Positions 1 through 5,339 of a stretch of 5,877 nt of DNA are shown here, piece by piece; the first letter of the stretch is position 1, and each line of letters starts with the position of its first letter. Under the pieces are notes generated by a model. It was given only the letters and a program-made list of their open reading frames with translations. It was not told the origin of the DNA and did no database searches. The position numbers and the translations under genes were made by a program. Source of the stretch: JAKOQB01 sp036824465 (GTDB taxonomy: Bacteria > Pseudomonadota > Gammaproteobacteria > Burkholderiales > Burkholderiaceae_F); contig DAITAC010000163.1 of NCBI GenBank assembly GCA_036824465.1, positions 1 through 5,877 on the forward strand, written 5' to 3'.

Positions 1-947
1 TCACCGCCGCGGACCGGTGCAGCAACTCCTGTCAGTGACTCATACTTCGCGGCCGCATAGGTGTGCCGCAGGCCGTGCGCGGTGACGCCGAGCGCGGCAC
101 GGGTGATCCCGACCGACTCGGCGACGTAATAGAAGCGACGGTAGTTGCCCTTCAAATCGCGCGCGGGATCCGCGAGGTAGCCGTCCTGCGTGGTCACCAG
201 CGACTTGGCGTGGCCGACGGCGTCGCGCTGGCGGTCCGTCTCGATAGCGACCTCGCGCCGGCGACCGCCCTTGGTCCCCCGTAAGAAGCTGACGACGGCT
301 TCGCCACTATCCAGGTGCGGCCGGAACATGATGGATTCCTTCACCCGCGCACCGAAGGCGGCCTGGATCCGCAGTTGCGCGCCGACCCACGCATCGATCG
401 CGTCGGCTTTGGCCAGCGTTTCGGCGAGGTCGACTGCGTCGCGATTCCAGCTCTTGTCCTCGAGCGCCACGCTGCTGCGCCGGACGAGTTGCGGATCACC
501 GGCGTAGACCTCCGCCGGCCGAACCATCCCGCGCTTGCCAATCCACAGTTCGAAGACGCGCAGGTGCGACAGGTACTTCTGGATCGTCGCCGGCGAGAGA
601 TCCGCTTCGATCCAGCGCTTGAACGCCCAGCGGACGTGCCGGTCGCCGAGCTGGCGCGGATCGATGCGATAGGATTTCTCCGGATCCCGCCGCAGTTCCC
701 GGAAGAACCGGAACAGGAAGGCTTTGCGGTCCTCGCGCGTCTTGTGCGAGACGATCTTCTGGAACGAGAAGTTCATCCCGTTGTACAGGTCGCACAGGGT
801 CAACAGGATCGGGTTCCATTGCTGCTGGTTGATCGGCAGCCCCGGAATCGACATCTCGTTCGACAGGGGAAAAGCAATGGCAGGTGCCCTCCGGACGAAG
901 CCCGGCCTGCCCTTCATCGGCATACCCACTGCAAATGGCGCGTGCAT
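1..947 (-). CDS. Tyrosine recombinase / phage-type integrase, C-terminus beyond window edge
   Basis: Site-specific recombinase of the tyrosine integrase superfamily, which cuts and rejoins DNA at attachment sites to integrate or excise an element. 315 codons are visible and the frame is still open at base 1. The core-binding SAM-like domain spans about residues 30-165. The catalytic domain follows: the likely box I arginine lies in GARVKESI, the lysine in GTKGGRRREV, and box II is HGLRHTYAAAKY, giving H-x-x-R. The tail LTGVAAPVRGG resembles the group annotated as 'integrase domain-containing protein' (Pfam Integrase_1). The second conserved His/Trp and the tyrosine nucleophile lie off the window. 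I chose ATG at 947 because GGAG sits 7 bases upstream; the frame stays open further upstream without a better start, and ATGs at 923 and 917 are alternatives. Superfamily is sure, exact subgroup less so. Confidence 0.88.
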   Translation of the reverse strand, partial: MHAPFAVGMPMKGRPGFVRRAPAIAFPLSNEMSIPGLPINQQQWNPILLTLCDLYNGMNFSFQKIVSHKTREDRKAFLFRFFRELRRDPEKSYRIDPRQLGDRHVRWAFKRWIEADLSPATIQKYLSHLRVFELWIGKRGMVRPAEVYAGDPQLVRRSSVALEDKSWNRDAVDLAETLAKADAIDAWVGAQLRIQAAFGARVKESIMFRPHLDSGEAVVSFLRGTKGGRRREVAIETDRQRDAVGHAKSLVTTQDGYLADPARDLKGNYRRFYYVAESVGITRAALGVTAHGLRHTYAAAKYESLTGVAAPVRGG

Positions 948-954
948 GTGCGCT

Positions 955-958
955 CTCC
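955..958 (-). promoter_or_regulatory. Ribosome binding site of the integrase
   Basis: GGAG on the minus strand, 7 bases before ATG 947. It decides that start over the in-frame ATGs at 923 and 917, which lack such a site. Confidence 0.5.
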
Positions 959-983
959 ACAATTTGCCCGGCAACAGTTCGAG

Positions 984-1018
984 CACGGACCAGGTACTGC
1001 CCGTGCGCTCGGTCCGTG
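984..1018. repeat. Inverted repeat upstream of the integrase
   Basis: CACGGACC (984-991) and GGTCCGTG (1011-1018) form a perfect 8-bp inverted repeat around 19 bases, starting 37 bases upstream of the integrase start. It could be a leader hairpin, an operator, or arm/core sites for the recombinase. The repeat is seen directly; any function is inferred from position only. Confidence 0.4.
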
Positions 1019-1575
1019 GCGCAGGGGAGGGTGGAGTCAAATCTCCGACGTCGCGCGACTCCGCTCGCGATGCGGTTTGCCCAAGGGTTCTCGCCGAAGC
1101 GATAGGTGCCGTAAAAACGCCTAGTCCATCCGTCCGCCTGTTTCCAGGCAGCCGCACGCCCTTCAAGAGGGCAGCGATCGTCTTAGCGTCGCCGTACTGT
1201 CGGGGTCCATGCCCCCAGCGTTTTGAACTTCCATACCCGGCAGCTCCAGGGCAGCGTCGCTACCACCGCGACGCATAGAGCTGATCGATCCTCCGGTCAT
1301 CGTCCCCTTCAGCAGGGGTGCATGACGGCCTTCAAAGGCGCGGTCGACAGGGTTCTCAGGGTCCGCGCAGTGCGATGCAATGCGCGGCCGTCAGGTACTT
1401 CTTCGCGACCGGTCGGGCCGGTCGGCAGGACCTCCGACGTGGAGATCGCTGCGGCTCTTGAGTGCTGTGGTCGAACGGATCGGCCAATCAGCGCAGTGAT
1501 GCCTCTTCAAGGCGGGGCGTCCTACCAATTCTGATCGCGATGATCACGGTGTTGGCACCGGCTGTTGCAGGACAA

Positions 1576-1605
1576 ATTTTGCGCGGGAGGAAATCTTGAT
1601 GTCAA
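1576..1605 (-). promoter_or_regulatory. Possible sigma-70 promoter reading toward the integrase
   Basis: On the minus strand, a perfect -35 hexamer TTGACA (1605-1600) is followed after 18 bases by CAAAAT (1581-1576), which matches four of six -10 positions. This is the most AT-rich patch of the gene-poor region. Transcription would start near 1569 and run through about 620 bases of leader before the integrase ATG. Inferred from hexamer match only. Confidence 0.3.
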
Positions 1606-1739
1606 TATCAAATCGCGACGCTACGCGCCGCATTATCGTTACGAGATTTCTTCCGGCTCGCATTTCCCTCTCGACAGACGAACACGTTTCGCTACCTCTA
1701 GTTGCGACGAGAGTGTTCCGTTGCTTCTCGCGGCGATGA
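1599..1739 (+). CDS. Possible 46-aa small protein, unrecognised
   Basis: ATG 1599 is preceded by GGGAGG with 8 bases between GGAGG and the start, one of the best ribosome binding sites in the window. The product begins MSISNRDATRRIIVTRFLPA and ends CFSRR. It is basic (about nine arginines, no lysine) with no domain I recognise. Against it, third positions are not G/C-rich and the candidate minus-strand promoter overlaps its start. It could be a real small protein or a chance frame. Confidence 0.25.
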   Translation: MSISNRDATRRIIVTRFLPARISLSTDEHVSLPLVATRVFRCFSRR

Positions 1740-1742
1740 GCT

Positions 1743-1764
1743 TTCCTTCGCGGGTGCGAAGGAA
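1743..1764. repeat. Perfect 9-bp stem, 4-base loop hairpin
   Basis: TTCCTTCGC (1743-1751) and GCGAAGGAA (1756-1764) pair perfectly around GGGT. No T-run follows on either strand, so it is not a standard intrinsic terminator. It lies about 220 bases past the end of the minus-strand operon and could act as a transcript-end barrier, a processing signal or a protein site. Confidence 0.5.
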
Positions 1765-1766
1765 GC

Positions 1767-1778
1767 CGGTGGCCACCG
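1767..1778. repeat. 12-bp perfect palindrome
   Basis: CGGTGGCCACCG is its own reverse complement and sits 2 bases past the 1743-1764 hairpin. It is a plausible dimeric protein-binding site, though in GC-rich DNA chance is possible. Confidence 0.3.
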
Positions 1779-1981
1779 TGCGCCGCTTCACCACACACAA
1801 GCGGGTCGGCCTCGCCTTGGGGCGGCTGCACTGTCAGCCCACTATGGATGGAGCACTGTGCAGCTGTCCGGTGGAACTTCCACAACCGCGCCTCGCCCGG
1901 CAGACACGGGTCGTGCCCCGGATTGCCCACGTACGGATGTCTTGCGGTCGGTTACCACGAAGGTTGCGCTCCACAGCAGCG

Positions 1982-2323
1982 CTATTCGGTTGCCGCCCGG
2001 TCAGCGCGATCCGGCAAGACGTACGGGTACAGGGCGAGATAGCGCTCCCGCTGCGAATTCACGAAGGCGCGACCCTCGGCAGTGATCTGTATCCAGGCCG
2101 CGCCGGAACCGGATCGGCACAGACCACGCTCGAGCAACGAAGCGGCGGCAGACAGCGATTCCTCCATCGTCGGGACGCGGCTTCCCTTCCTGATCCACGG
2201 CTCAAACACGTGGAGTTCGTCCTCAATCAGGCTGGCGTGAAGGAGCATGCGCCAGGCCCGTGCGTTGAGAACCGGCAGTCGACCGCCATCTGACGGATCG
2301 GCAATGTTGTCGGATTGATCCAC
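1982..2323 (-). CDS. Hypothetical protein, 113 aa, possible winged-helix tail
   Basis: I do not recognise a named family. Residues 20-47 (ARAWRMLLHASLIEDELHVF, then EPW) look helical with a conserved-looking acidic/aromatic patch. Residues 56-88 run through LLERGLCR, then WIQITAEGRAFV, the spacing typical of the recognition helix and wing of small winged-helix proteins (L-x-x-x-GL ... hydrophobic-T-x-x-GR). A DNA-binding or adaptor role is inference. The start is GTG 2323, with no clear Shine-Dalgarno; the frame is open 33 bases further up to a TAG but has no start codon there. ATG at residue 26 is an alternative but would remove the N-terminal 25 residues. It is the last gene of the minus-strand cluster, 42 bases after the 53-aa gene. 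Confidence 0.7.
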   Translation of the reverse strand: MDQSDNIADPSDGGRLPVLNARAWRMLLHASLIEDELHVFEPWIRKGSRVPTMEESLSAAASLLERGLCRSGSGAAWIQITAEGRAFVNSQRERYLALYPYVLPDRADRAATE

Positions 2324-2365
2324 GTCGTTTGCGTAAGTCTCTGCGATTGCTTCGACCTATCCCGG

Positions 2366-2527
2366 TCAGAAGTCGTAGGAGTTCTCACCCCACTTCTTGA
2401 GGGCGAGGTAGTCGTGCTCCGGCAGTACGATCAATCCCTGCTCGGCGGCATGCTGAATCCTCCGGCCCGCCCAGTCGGTGAACTCTGGTCCGGGGCTCAG
2501 TGCAATCGCTCCGAGCTGCCATGACAC
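2366..2527 (-). CDS. Small conserved-looking protein, 53 aa
   Basis: Reads VSWQLGAIALSPG, then FTDWAGRRI, GLIVLPEHDYLALKKWG and NSYDF at the end. About 80% of its codons end in G or C, matching the real genes nearby and unlike the shadow frames, and the aromatic-rich ordered sequence looks like a folded domain. The only usable start in this frame is GTG 2527, inside the last 31 bases of the upstream YecA-type gene. There is no ribosome binding site, so expression would need translational coupling or a frameshift out of the upstream gene. Function is unknown. It could instead be the displaced C-terminus of the YecA-type protein, split off by a frameshift. Confidence 0.6.
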   Translation of the reverse strand: MSWQLGAIALSPGPEFTDWAGRRIQHAAEQGLIVLPEHDYLALKKWGENSYDF

Positions 2528-3231
2528 TGTTTGAATTTCTTGCCGGATCCGCAGGGACAGGGTTCGTTGCGGCCCACCTTGTCCGGATTGCGAACTGGCT
2601 CGCGGCGCACGACCTTGGGTAATGCGCCTTCTGCGATTTGCTTGCGGCGTTGTTCGAGCCACAGCGCATGAATCTTCTGAACCGTCCCGGCCAATCCCTC
2701 GGCCAGCGCTTTGTGCTCAGCGAGCGACAGTTTCTTCTTCTCCAGGGCTTCCCAGCCCTCTTCTGTCCCATAGAGCAAGATCGTTGACATCCAATCCGGC
2801 TTGCCGGCGATGACCGGCAGCCAACCGTCGTAATCGAGCTCCACACCCTTCATGAAACCGGAACACCACTCATCGAGAATCGGGATAGGGTCCCCGTCGT
2901 TCGGATTCTCCATCAGCAATGGCTCATATTGCTCGGGTGCCTGATTCAGCGTCTGGGCAATGTCGTTCATGTGCCGCATCAGGAGTCCGAGAATGCGCTG
3001 CGCCTGAGCCTGATTCTCAAATTCCGGGCCATCTTCGCCCTTCTGCATGTCCCACACCCAACGCATCCATTCGCTCGGCATGATGGTCTTGGGACCGCAC
3101 ACGATCGCCGTCAAAAAACCATCCAGAGTTGAGATGTCCATCGACTCCTCCATCTCCTCTGCATCCAGCAGGAACCGGTCAAGTTCCTCGAATTCCTCGT
3201 CGGTCAATGGGCCTGGGTTGAGCGTCTTCAT
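2497..3231 (-). CDS. UPF0149/YecA family protein with C-terminal SEC-C zinc motif
   Basis: 244 aa. Residues 10-60 carry the family signature: an acidic helical start (LTDEEFEELDRFLLDAEEM), then STLDGFLTAIVCGP at 35-47 and a Trp-rich SEWMRWVW. GFMKGVELDYDGWLP follows at 125-139. The tail GRNEPCPCGSGKKFKQCHG is a complete SEC-C motif with ligands C225, C227, C236 and H237, as in SecA and many bacterial accessory proteins. The family has no settled function; SEC-C is a zinc-binding interaction motif. ATG 3231 lies 6 bases after the exonuclease stop, indicating one transcript, though the Shine-Dalgarno is weak and coupling is likely. Length agrees with SEC-C-bearing YecA proteins. Confidence 0.9.
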   Translation of the reverse strand: MKTLNPGPLTDEEFEELDRFLLDAEEMEESMDISTLDGFLTAIVCGPKTIMPSEWMRWVWDMQKGEDGPEFENQAQAQRILGLLMRHMNDIAQTLNQAPEQYEPLLMENPNDGDPIPILDEWCSGFMKGVELDYDGWLPVIAGKPDWMSTILLYGTEEGWEALEKKKLSLAEHKALAEGLAGTVQKIHALWLEQRRKQIAEGALPKVVRREPVRNPDKVGRNEPCPCGSGKKFKQCHGSSERLH

Positions 3232-3237
3232 TGCGGT

Positions 3238-4230
3238 TCAGTCGAGATTCGCATTCCCGTCGGCGGTCGCTTGATCCGCTTGCGTGTCCGCCCGAGCTGC
3301 GAGAGACCGATAGCGTTCGAGCGCCGTCTGCCTGACGATCTTGGGACTCTTGCACCCGATGCTCTGGAGGAACTCGCGCTCGGCCTTCTCGTCCCGGGTT
3401 TCAATCCACCAGGCACGTGGCGTGTTGAACTTGCCGTCGTTCCACCGGTAGCCTCGGGCCGCCGCGTAGTCCTTGTTCTCGATCGGCAAGCCAACGGCGT
3501 GCACGCGCCAGGACGGCGCGCGCGCCGACGCCAGGAGCACAGAGAGGATTTCCTGCTCGCTGTCGGGAGCTCTTTGAGCGAGCAGTGCGAGCAGCATGTC
3601 GACGTCCGCTCGTGCGCGGTGACCCTCGTGAAAGAGGCCGAAGCGAAACCCGATGTAGTCGAGCTTGCCGCTACTGATTTTCCACCGTTCCCAGGGGATC
3701 TCTTCCAGCGAGCAGGCGAAGTGCTTCTTTGCGAAGGCAGGATAACGAGCTTCCAGAAAAGCGCGATCGAAGCGGGCGTTGTGGCAAATCACCAGGCCCA
3801 CCCCGTCCATGACTCGCGCGACACCGGCCTCGTCGATCTTCTGTCCGCGAACCATCTCATCACTGATGCCGGTCAGGCGCGTGATTTCCGGCGGTATGGG
3901 CACGTCGGGGTCTTCGAGGCTTTCATACCGATCGACGACGCGATACAGCCGCCCTGTCTCACGCCCGTATTCGCAGGTCGCAATGGCAAGATCAATGATC
4001 CGGTCGCCAAGTTCGGCTTTCAGTCCCGTGGTCTCTGTGTCGATGACGGCGAGTCGTCCACAGGGCTCGCCGCTCGCGTTTTCAGCGAAGACATGCGCGT
4101 CCGAAATGCGAATCCTGCGCAGCACCCGGAAGTCGGGGTGGGCATCGAGTGTTTCGGCGGCTTTGTCGGCGTCTAGCAATGGGTGCTTGCGTTGTCGGCA
4201 CTCGACTTCTTTGCCATGGCCAGGCCTCAA
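3238..4230 (-). CDS. DEDDh 3'-5' exonuclease (DnaQ / DNA polymerase III epsilon-like)
   Basis: Predicted 3'-5' exonuclease using two metal ions. All five catalytic residues are visible: D64 and E66 in Exo I (VIDTETTGL), D155 in Exo II (HNARFDRAFLE), and H204 plus D209 in Exo III (HRARAD). The DnaQ fold covers about residues 58-218. An extra C-terminal region (about 240-310) contains LPIENKDYAAARGYRWNDG and AWWIET; I cannot name it, but it looks like an ordered domain and sets this apart from the core replicative proofreader. It may act in repair or element processing. The start is TTG 4230, overlapping the upstream stop as TTGA; a later in-frame TTG near codon 18 is possible and would leave the catalytic domain intact. 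330 aa as drawn. Confidence 0.9.
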   Translation of the reverse strand: MRPGHGKEVECRQRKHPLLDADKAAETLDAHPDFRVLRRIRISDAHVFAENASGEPCGRLAVIDTETTGLKAELGDRIIDLAIATCEYGRETGRLYRVVDRYESLEDPDVPIPPEITRLTGISDEMVRGQKIDEAGVARVMDGVGLVICHNARFDRAFLEARYPAFAKKHFACSLEEIPWERWKISSGKLDYIGFRFGLFHEGHRARADVDMLLALLAQRAPDSEQEILSVLLASARAPSWRVHAVGLPIENKDYAAARGYRWNDGKFNTPRAWWIETRDEKAEREFLQSIGCKSPKIVRQTALERYRSLAARADTQADQATADGNANLD

Positions 4231-4469
4231 TCTTTTGACTTCAATTTCGCCTCATTCGCCCGAATGAACGCCCGTATGTCGTCGGACATATCCAGGAGCT
4301 TCAGCCACTGTTCCTTGTACAAAGTCACCGGGAAGCGCCCCATGCCATAGATGGAAACTGCGCCCTTCTCACTGACTTTCATGCTGATACCGGTCGCTGC
4401 GCCCTTTTTGAGGGCAGCGTTCTCCTTTCTGAGACGCTCGAGTTCCGCCTTCAGGTCTTCATCGGTCAT
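4227..4469 (-). CDS. Small conserved hypothetical protein, 80 aa, N-terminal coiled coil
   Basis: Residues 1-22 (MTDEDLKAELERLRKENAAL) form a short leucine heptad coiled coil. They lead into a compact part: GISMKVSEKGAVSIYGMGRF, then PVTLYKEQWLKLLDM and a helical, lysine-rich tail. The GRFPVTLYKEQW block looks strongly conserved and I believe it belongs to a widespread proteobacterial family without assigned function. ATG 4469 has GGAG 5 bases upstream (4478-4475). It is first in the minus-strand cluster, and its TGA overlaps the exonuclease TTG start, so the two are probably translationally coupled. A role as partner or dimerising subunit of the exonuclease is inferred from position only. 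Confidence 0.85.
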   Translation of the reverse strand: MTDEDLKAELERLRKENAALKKGAATGISMKVSEKGAVSIYGMGRFPVTLYKEQWLKLLDMSDDIRAFIRANEAKLKSKD

Positions 4470-4533
4470 AGACTCTCCAACCCAATCAAAATTTGGATGT
4501 CACTCGGCAGTGTATCGGTAGCCAGGGCGCGGC
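4470..4533. promoter_or_regulatory. Divergent control region
   Basis: 64 bases separate the 80-aa gene (minus) from the start of the broken gene (plus), so promoters for both directions should lie here or just inside the genes. A weak minus-strand -10 candidate, TACACT, is at 4514-4509; its -35 position (4532-4537) would fall on the palindrome at 4534-4545. No strong plus-strand promoter is evident. Confidence 0.35.
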
Positions 4534-4545
4534 ATGAGTACTCAT
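4534..4545. repeat. 12-bp perfect palindrome at the plus-strand start codon
   Basis: ATGAGTACTCAT is identical to its reverse complement and covers the start codon of the broken plus-strand gene and the likely -35 area of the minus-strand operon. It could be an operator for a dimeric regulator controlling both directions, possibly the product of the broken gene itself. Function is inferred. Confidence 0.35.
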
Positions 4546-4867
4546 AGAACAAGCGGCTACAGGCAACGGCAGTCGACGGCTGACGAGCCGGTTTGAGCTC
4601 TCTGAAAACAAGTCCCCACTGCTTTACGCATCGCTCACGGCATTGAACACCGGCGAGCGCAGTCGAGCCCGGCTGCTCTAATTGGCCGCAGTCGGCGCCA
4701 CGCTCGAGGCGATCGCTGGCGGCCAAGTGCCGCTTCTACGCACCGGCGCGGACCCATCGGGAAAGCCAAACGGCGCCAGCCCCGCCGTGGAGTCTTGGAA
4801 TCCGCCCGACCAAGACATTGCGAAGATCTTCGGCATTGAACTGGGGCTGAACCGCTCTCATGGCTGA
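4534..4867 (+). pseudogene. Broken small gene, about 110 codons, possible ribbon-helix-helix type
   Basis: From ATG 4534 the frame reads MSTHRTSGYRQRQSTADEP and stops at TGA 4594. Sense continues one base over, from about 4589, as RFELSENKSPLLYASLTALN, then TGERSSRARLL, meets TAA at 4679, and goes on with LAAVGATLEAIAGG to IAKIFGIELGLNRSHG and TGA 4867. Third positions stay G/C-rich throughout (especially 4682-4864), so this reads as one gene with a frameshift near 4590 and a nonsense codon; CAA to TAA would restore Q. The pattern 'basic start, F-E-L-S-E, L-x-x-L-x-x-G-x-R-S-x-R-x-R-x-L' resembles small DNA-binding proteins of plasmids and integrative elements. The end overlaps the next gene by 8 bases, so the intact ancestor was likely the first gene of the operon. 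The alternative is a separate 61-codon gene from TTG 4682, which lacks a ribosome binding site. Confidence 0.6.
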
Positions 4868-5339
4868 TCGAGACGATCGGGAAGTGCGCCGCGACGTTTG
4901 CGTCACGGCGTCGAATCTTGCCGAGATGGGCTTCTGCGAATACCGAGTCCTGCTCGCCAAACGCCTCGGCCAACGCAACACAGCCTGTCAGATCGCGCAC
5001 ATAGACCATGGCTTGGCGTCGCACGATTCTTTTCATGCAGACGCCCGACACATCATCGAGAAAGGCGGTTTCGCCTCCCAAGGAGCAGATAACAGGTGCT
5101 TCATCGCCACGGCTGTGTACGGACCCCATGCTCCTGAAACCATTGTGCGGCGTCGTTTTCGAGATGCTGTGCTCGCGCCAAGTGCACTCGGCCGGCGAGT
5201 CGTTTGCATCTATTGCCGCCTTTCGCCACCCATCGCGCAATGGCTGTGTAGCAATGCCATTGCCGCAACCGTGGTTAGGTTTTGCCTGAGCGTTGTCGGT
5301 CCGATCGCCCAGTTACTCAGCAGACGGAGGATGCGGTGA
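4860..5339 (+). CDS. CFI-box protein with Cas4-like N-terminal cysteine segment, 159 aa
   Basis: Residues 80-128 match the CFI-box C-terminal domain: CFIATAVYG, then HAPETIVRRRFRDAVL, GRRVV and LSPPIAQW. This domain of unknown function is found at the ends of otherwise unrelated proteins. Residues 132-153 are hydrophobic and end in RRRMR, a possible membrane helix with a positive flank. The N-terminal part (about 18-65) reads NLAEMGFCEYRVLLAKRLG and then IAHIDHGLASHDSFHAD. That resembles the first Fe-S cysteine segment and following G-x-x-x-H of Cas4/RecB-type nucleases, yet no D...ExK site follows. ATG 4860 overlaps the previous reading frame by 8 bases and has no close Shine-Dalgarno, so it is probably coupled. 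Its stop overlaps the nuclease start as GTGA. It is probably a partner of the nuclease; the CFI assignment is firm, the Cas4 likeness is inference. Confidence 0.85.
   Translation: MADRDDREVRRDVCVTASNLAEMGFCEYRVLLAKRLGQRNTACQIAHIDHGLASHDSFHADARHIIEKGGFASQGADNRCFIATAVYGPHAPETIVRRRFRDAVLAPSALGRRVVCIYCRLSPPIAQWLCSNAIAATVVRFCLSVVGPIAQLLSRRRMR
5326..5330 (+). promoter_or_regulatory. Ribosome binding site deciding the nuclease GTG start
   Basis: GGAGG lies 5 bases before GTG 5336, inside the end of the CFI-box gene. It supports GTG 5336, which keeps the whole N-terminal membrane helix, over later in-frame starts. Confidence 0.6.

Larger units (their letters stand above)
948..1981. other. Gene-poor region of about 1 kb upstream of the integrase
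   Basis: No reading frame on either strand shows both a recognisable protein and the third-position G/C bias of the flanking genes. The several 60-240 codon frames here are low-quality and mutually overlapping. The stretch holds an inverted repeat near the integrase, small 5-bp hairpins at 1158-1172 and 1304-1318, a 9-base tandem at 1409-1425, a possible minus-strand promoter at 1576-1605, a short ORF at 1599-1739, a 9-bp hairpin at 1743-1764 and a palindrome at 1767-1778. It may be the integrase leader plus an attachment region, or the remains of lost genes. I see no clear tRNA, IS end or terminator. Confidence 0.55.

Noticed and set aside
496..960. 154-codon minus-strand frame overlapping the integrase
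   Set aside because: It is the +1 shadow of the integrase gene; integrase motifs are all in the other frame.
1017..1046. Resemblance on the minus strand to a tRNA 3' end (T-arm-like GGAG...CTCC and terminal GCCA)
   Set aside because: The match is short with mismatches and a small insertion, and no acceptor 5' half, D-arm or anticodon arm lies upstream. It would be worth revisiting only if a tRNA with this 3' end borders the element.
1163..1300. 45-codon minus-strand ORF with AGGGG before ATG
   Set aside because: The product (starting MTGGSISSMRRGGSDAALEL) is unrecognised, third-position bias is weak, and the purine run belongs to a small hairpin; not strong enough to call.
1158..1515. Several short hairpins sharing TTGAAG-like loops (1158-1172, 1304-1318, 1330-1341, 1503-1515) as a repeat family
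   Set aside because: Stems are only about 5 bp and flanking sequences differ; likely chance similarity rather than a dispersed repeat.
1544..1930. 128-codon open frame on the minus strand
   Set aside because: No domain, no ribosome binding site at its GTG start, and no codon bias; probably chance in GC-rich DNA.
1565..2293. 242-codon open frame on the plus strand
   Set aside because: Its second half is antisense to the 113-aa gene, it overlaps other equally long frames, and third-position G/C content is near background.
3271..4176. 301-codon open frame on the plus strand
   Set aside because: It runs antisense to the exonuclease gene, whose catalytic motifs are complete; the plus-strand translation has no recognisable domain.
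4635..5240. 201-codon open frame on the minus strand
   Set aside because: Antisense to the CFI-box gene, whose domain is unmistakable; the minus translation is low-complexity and unrecognised.
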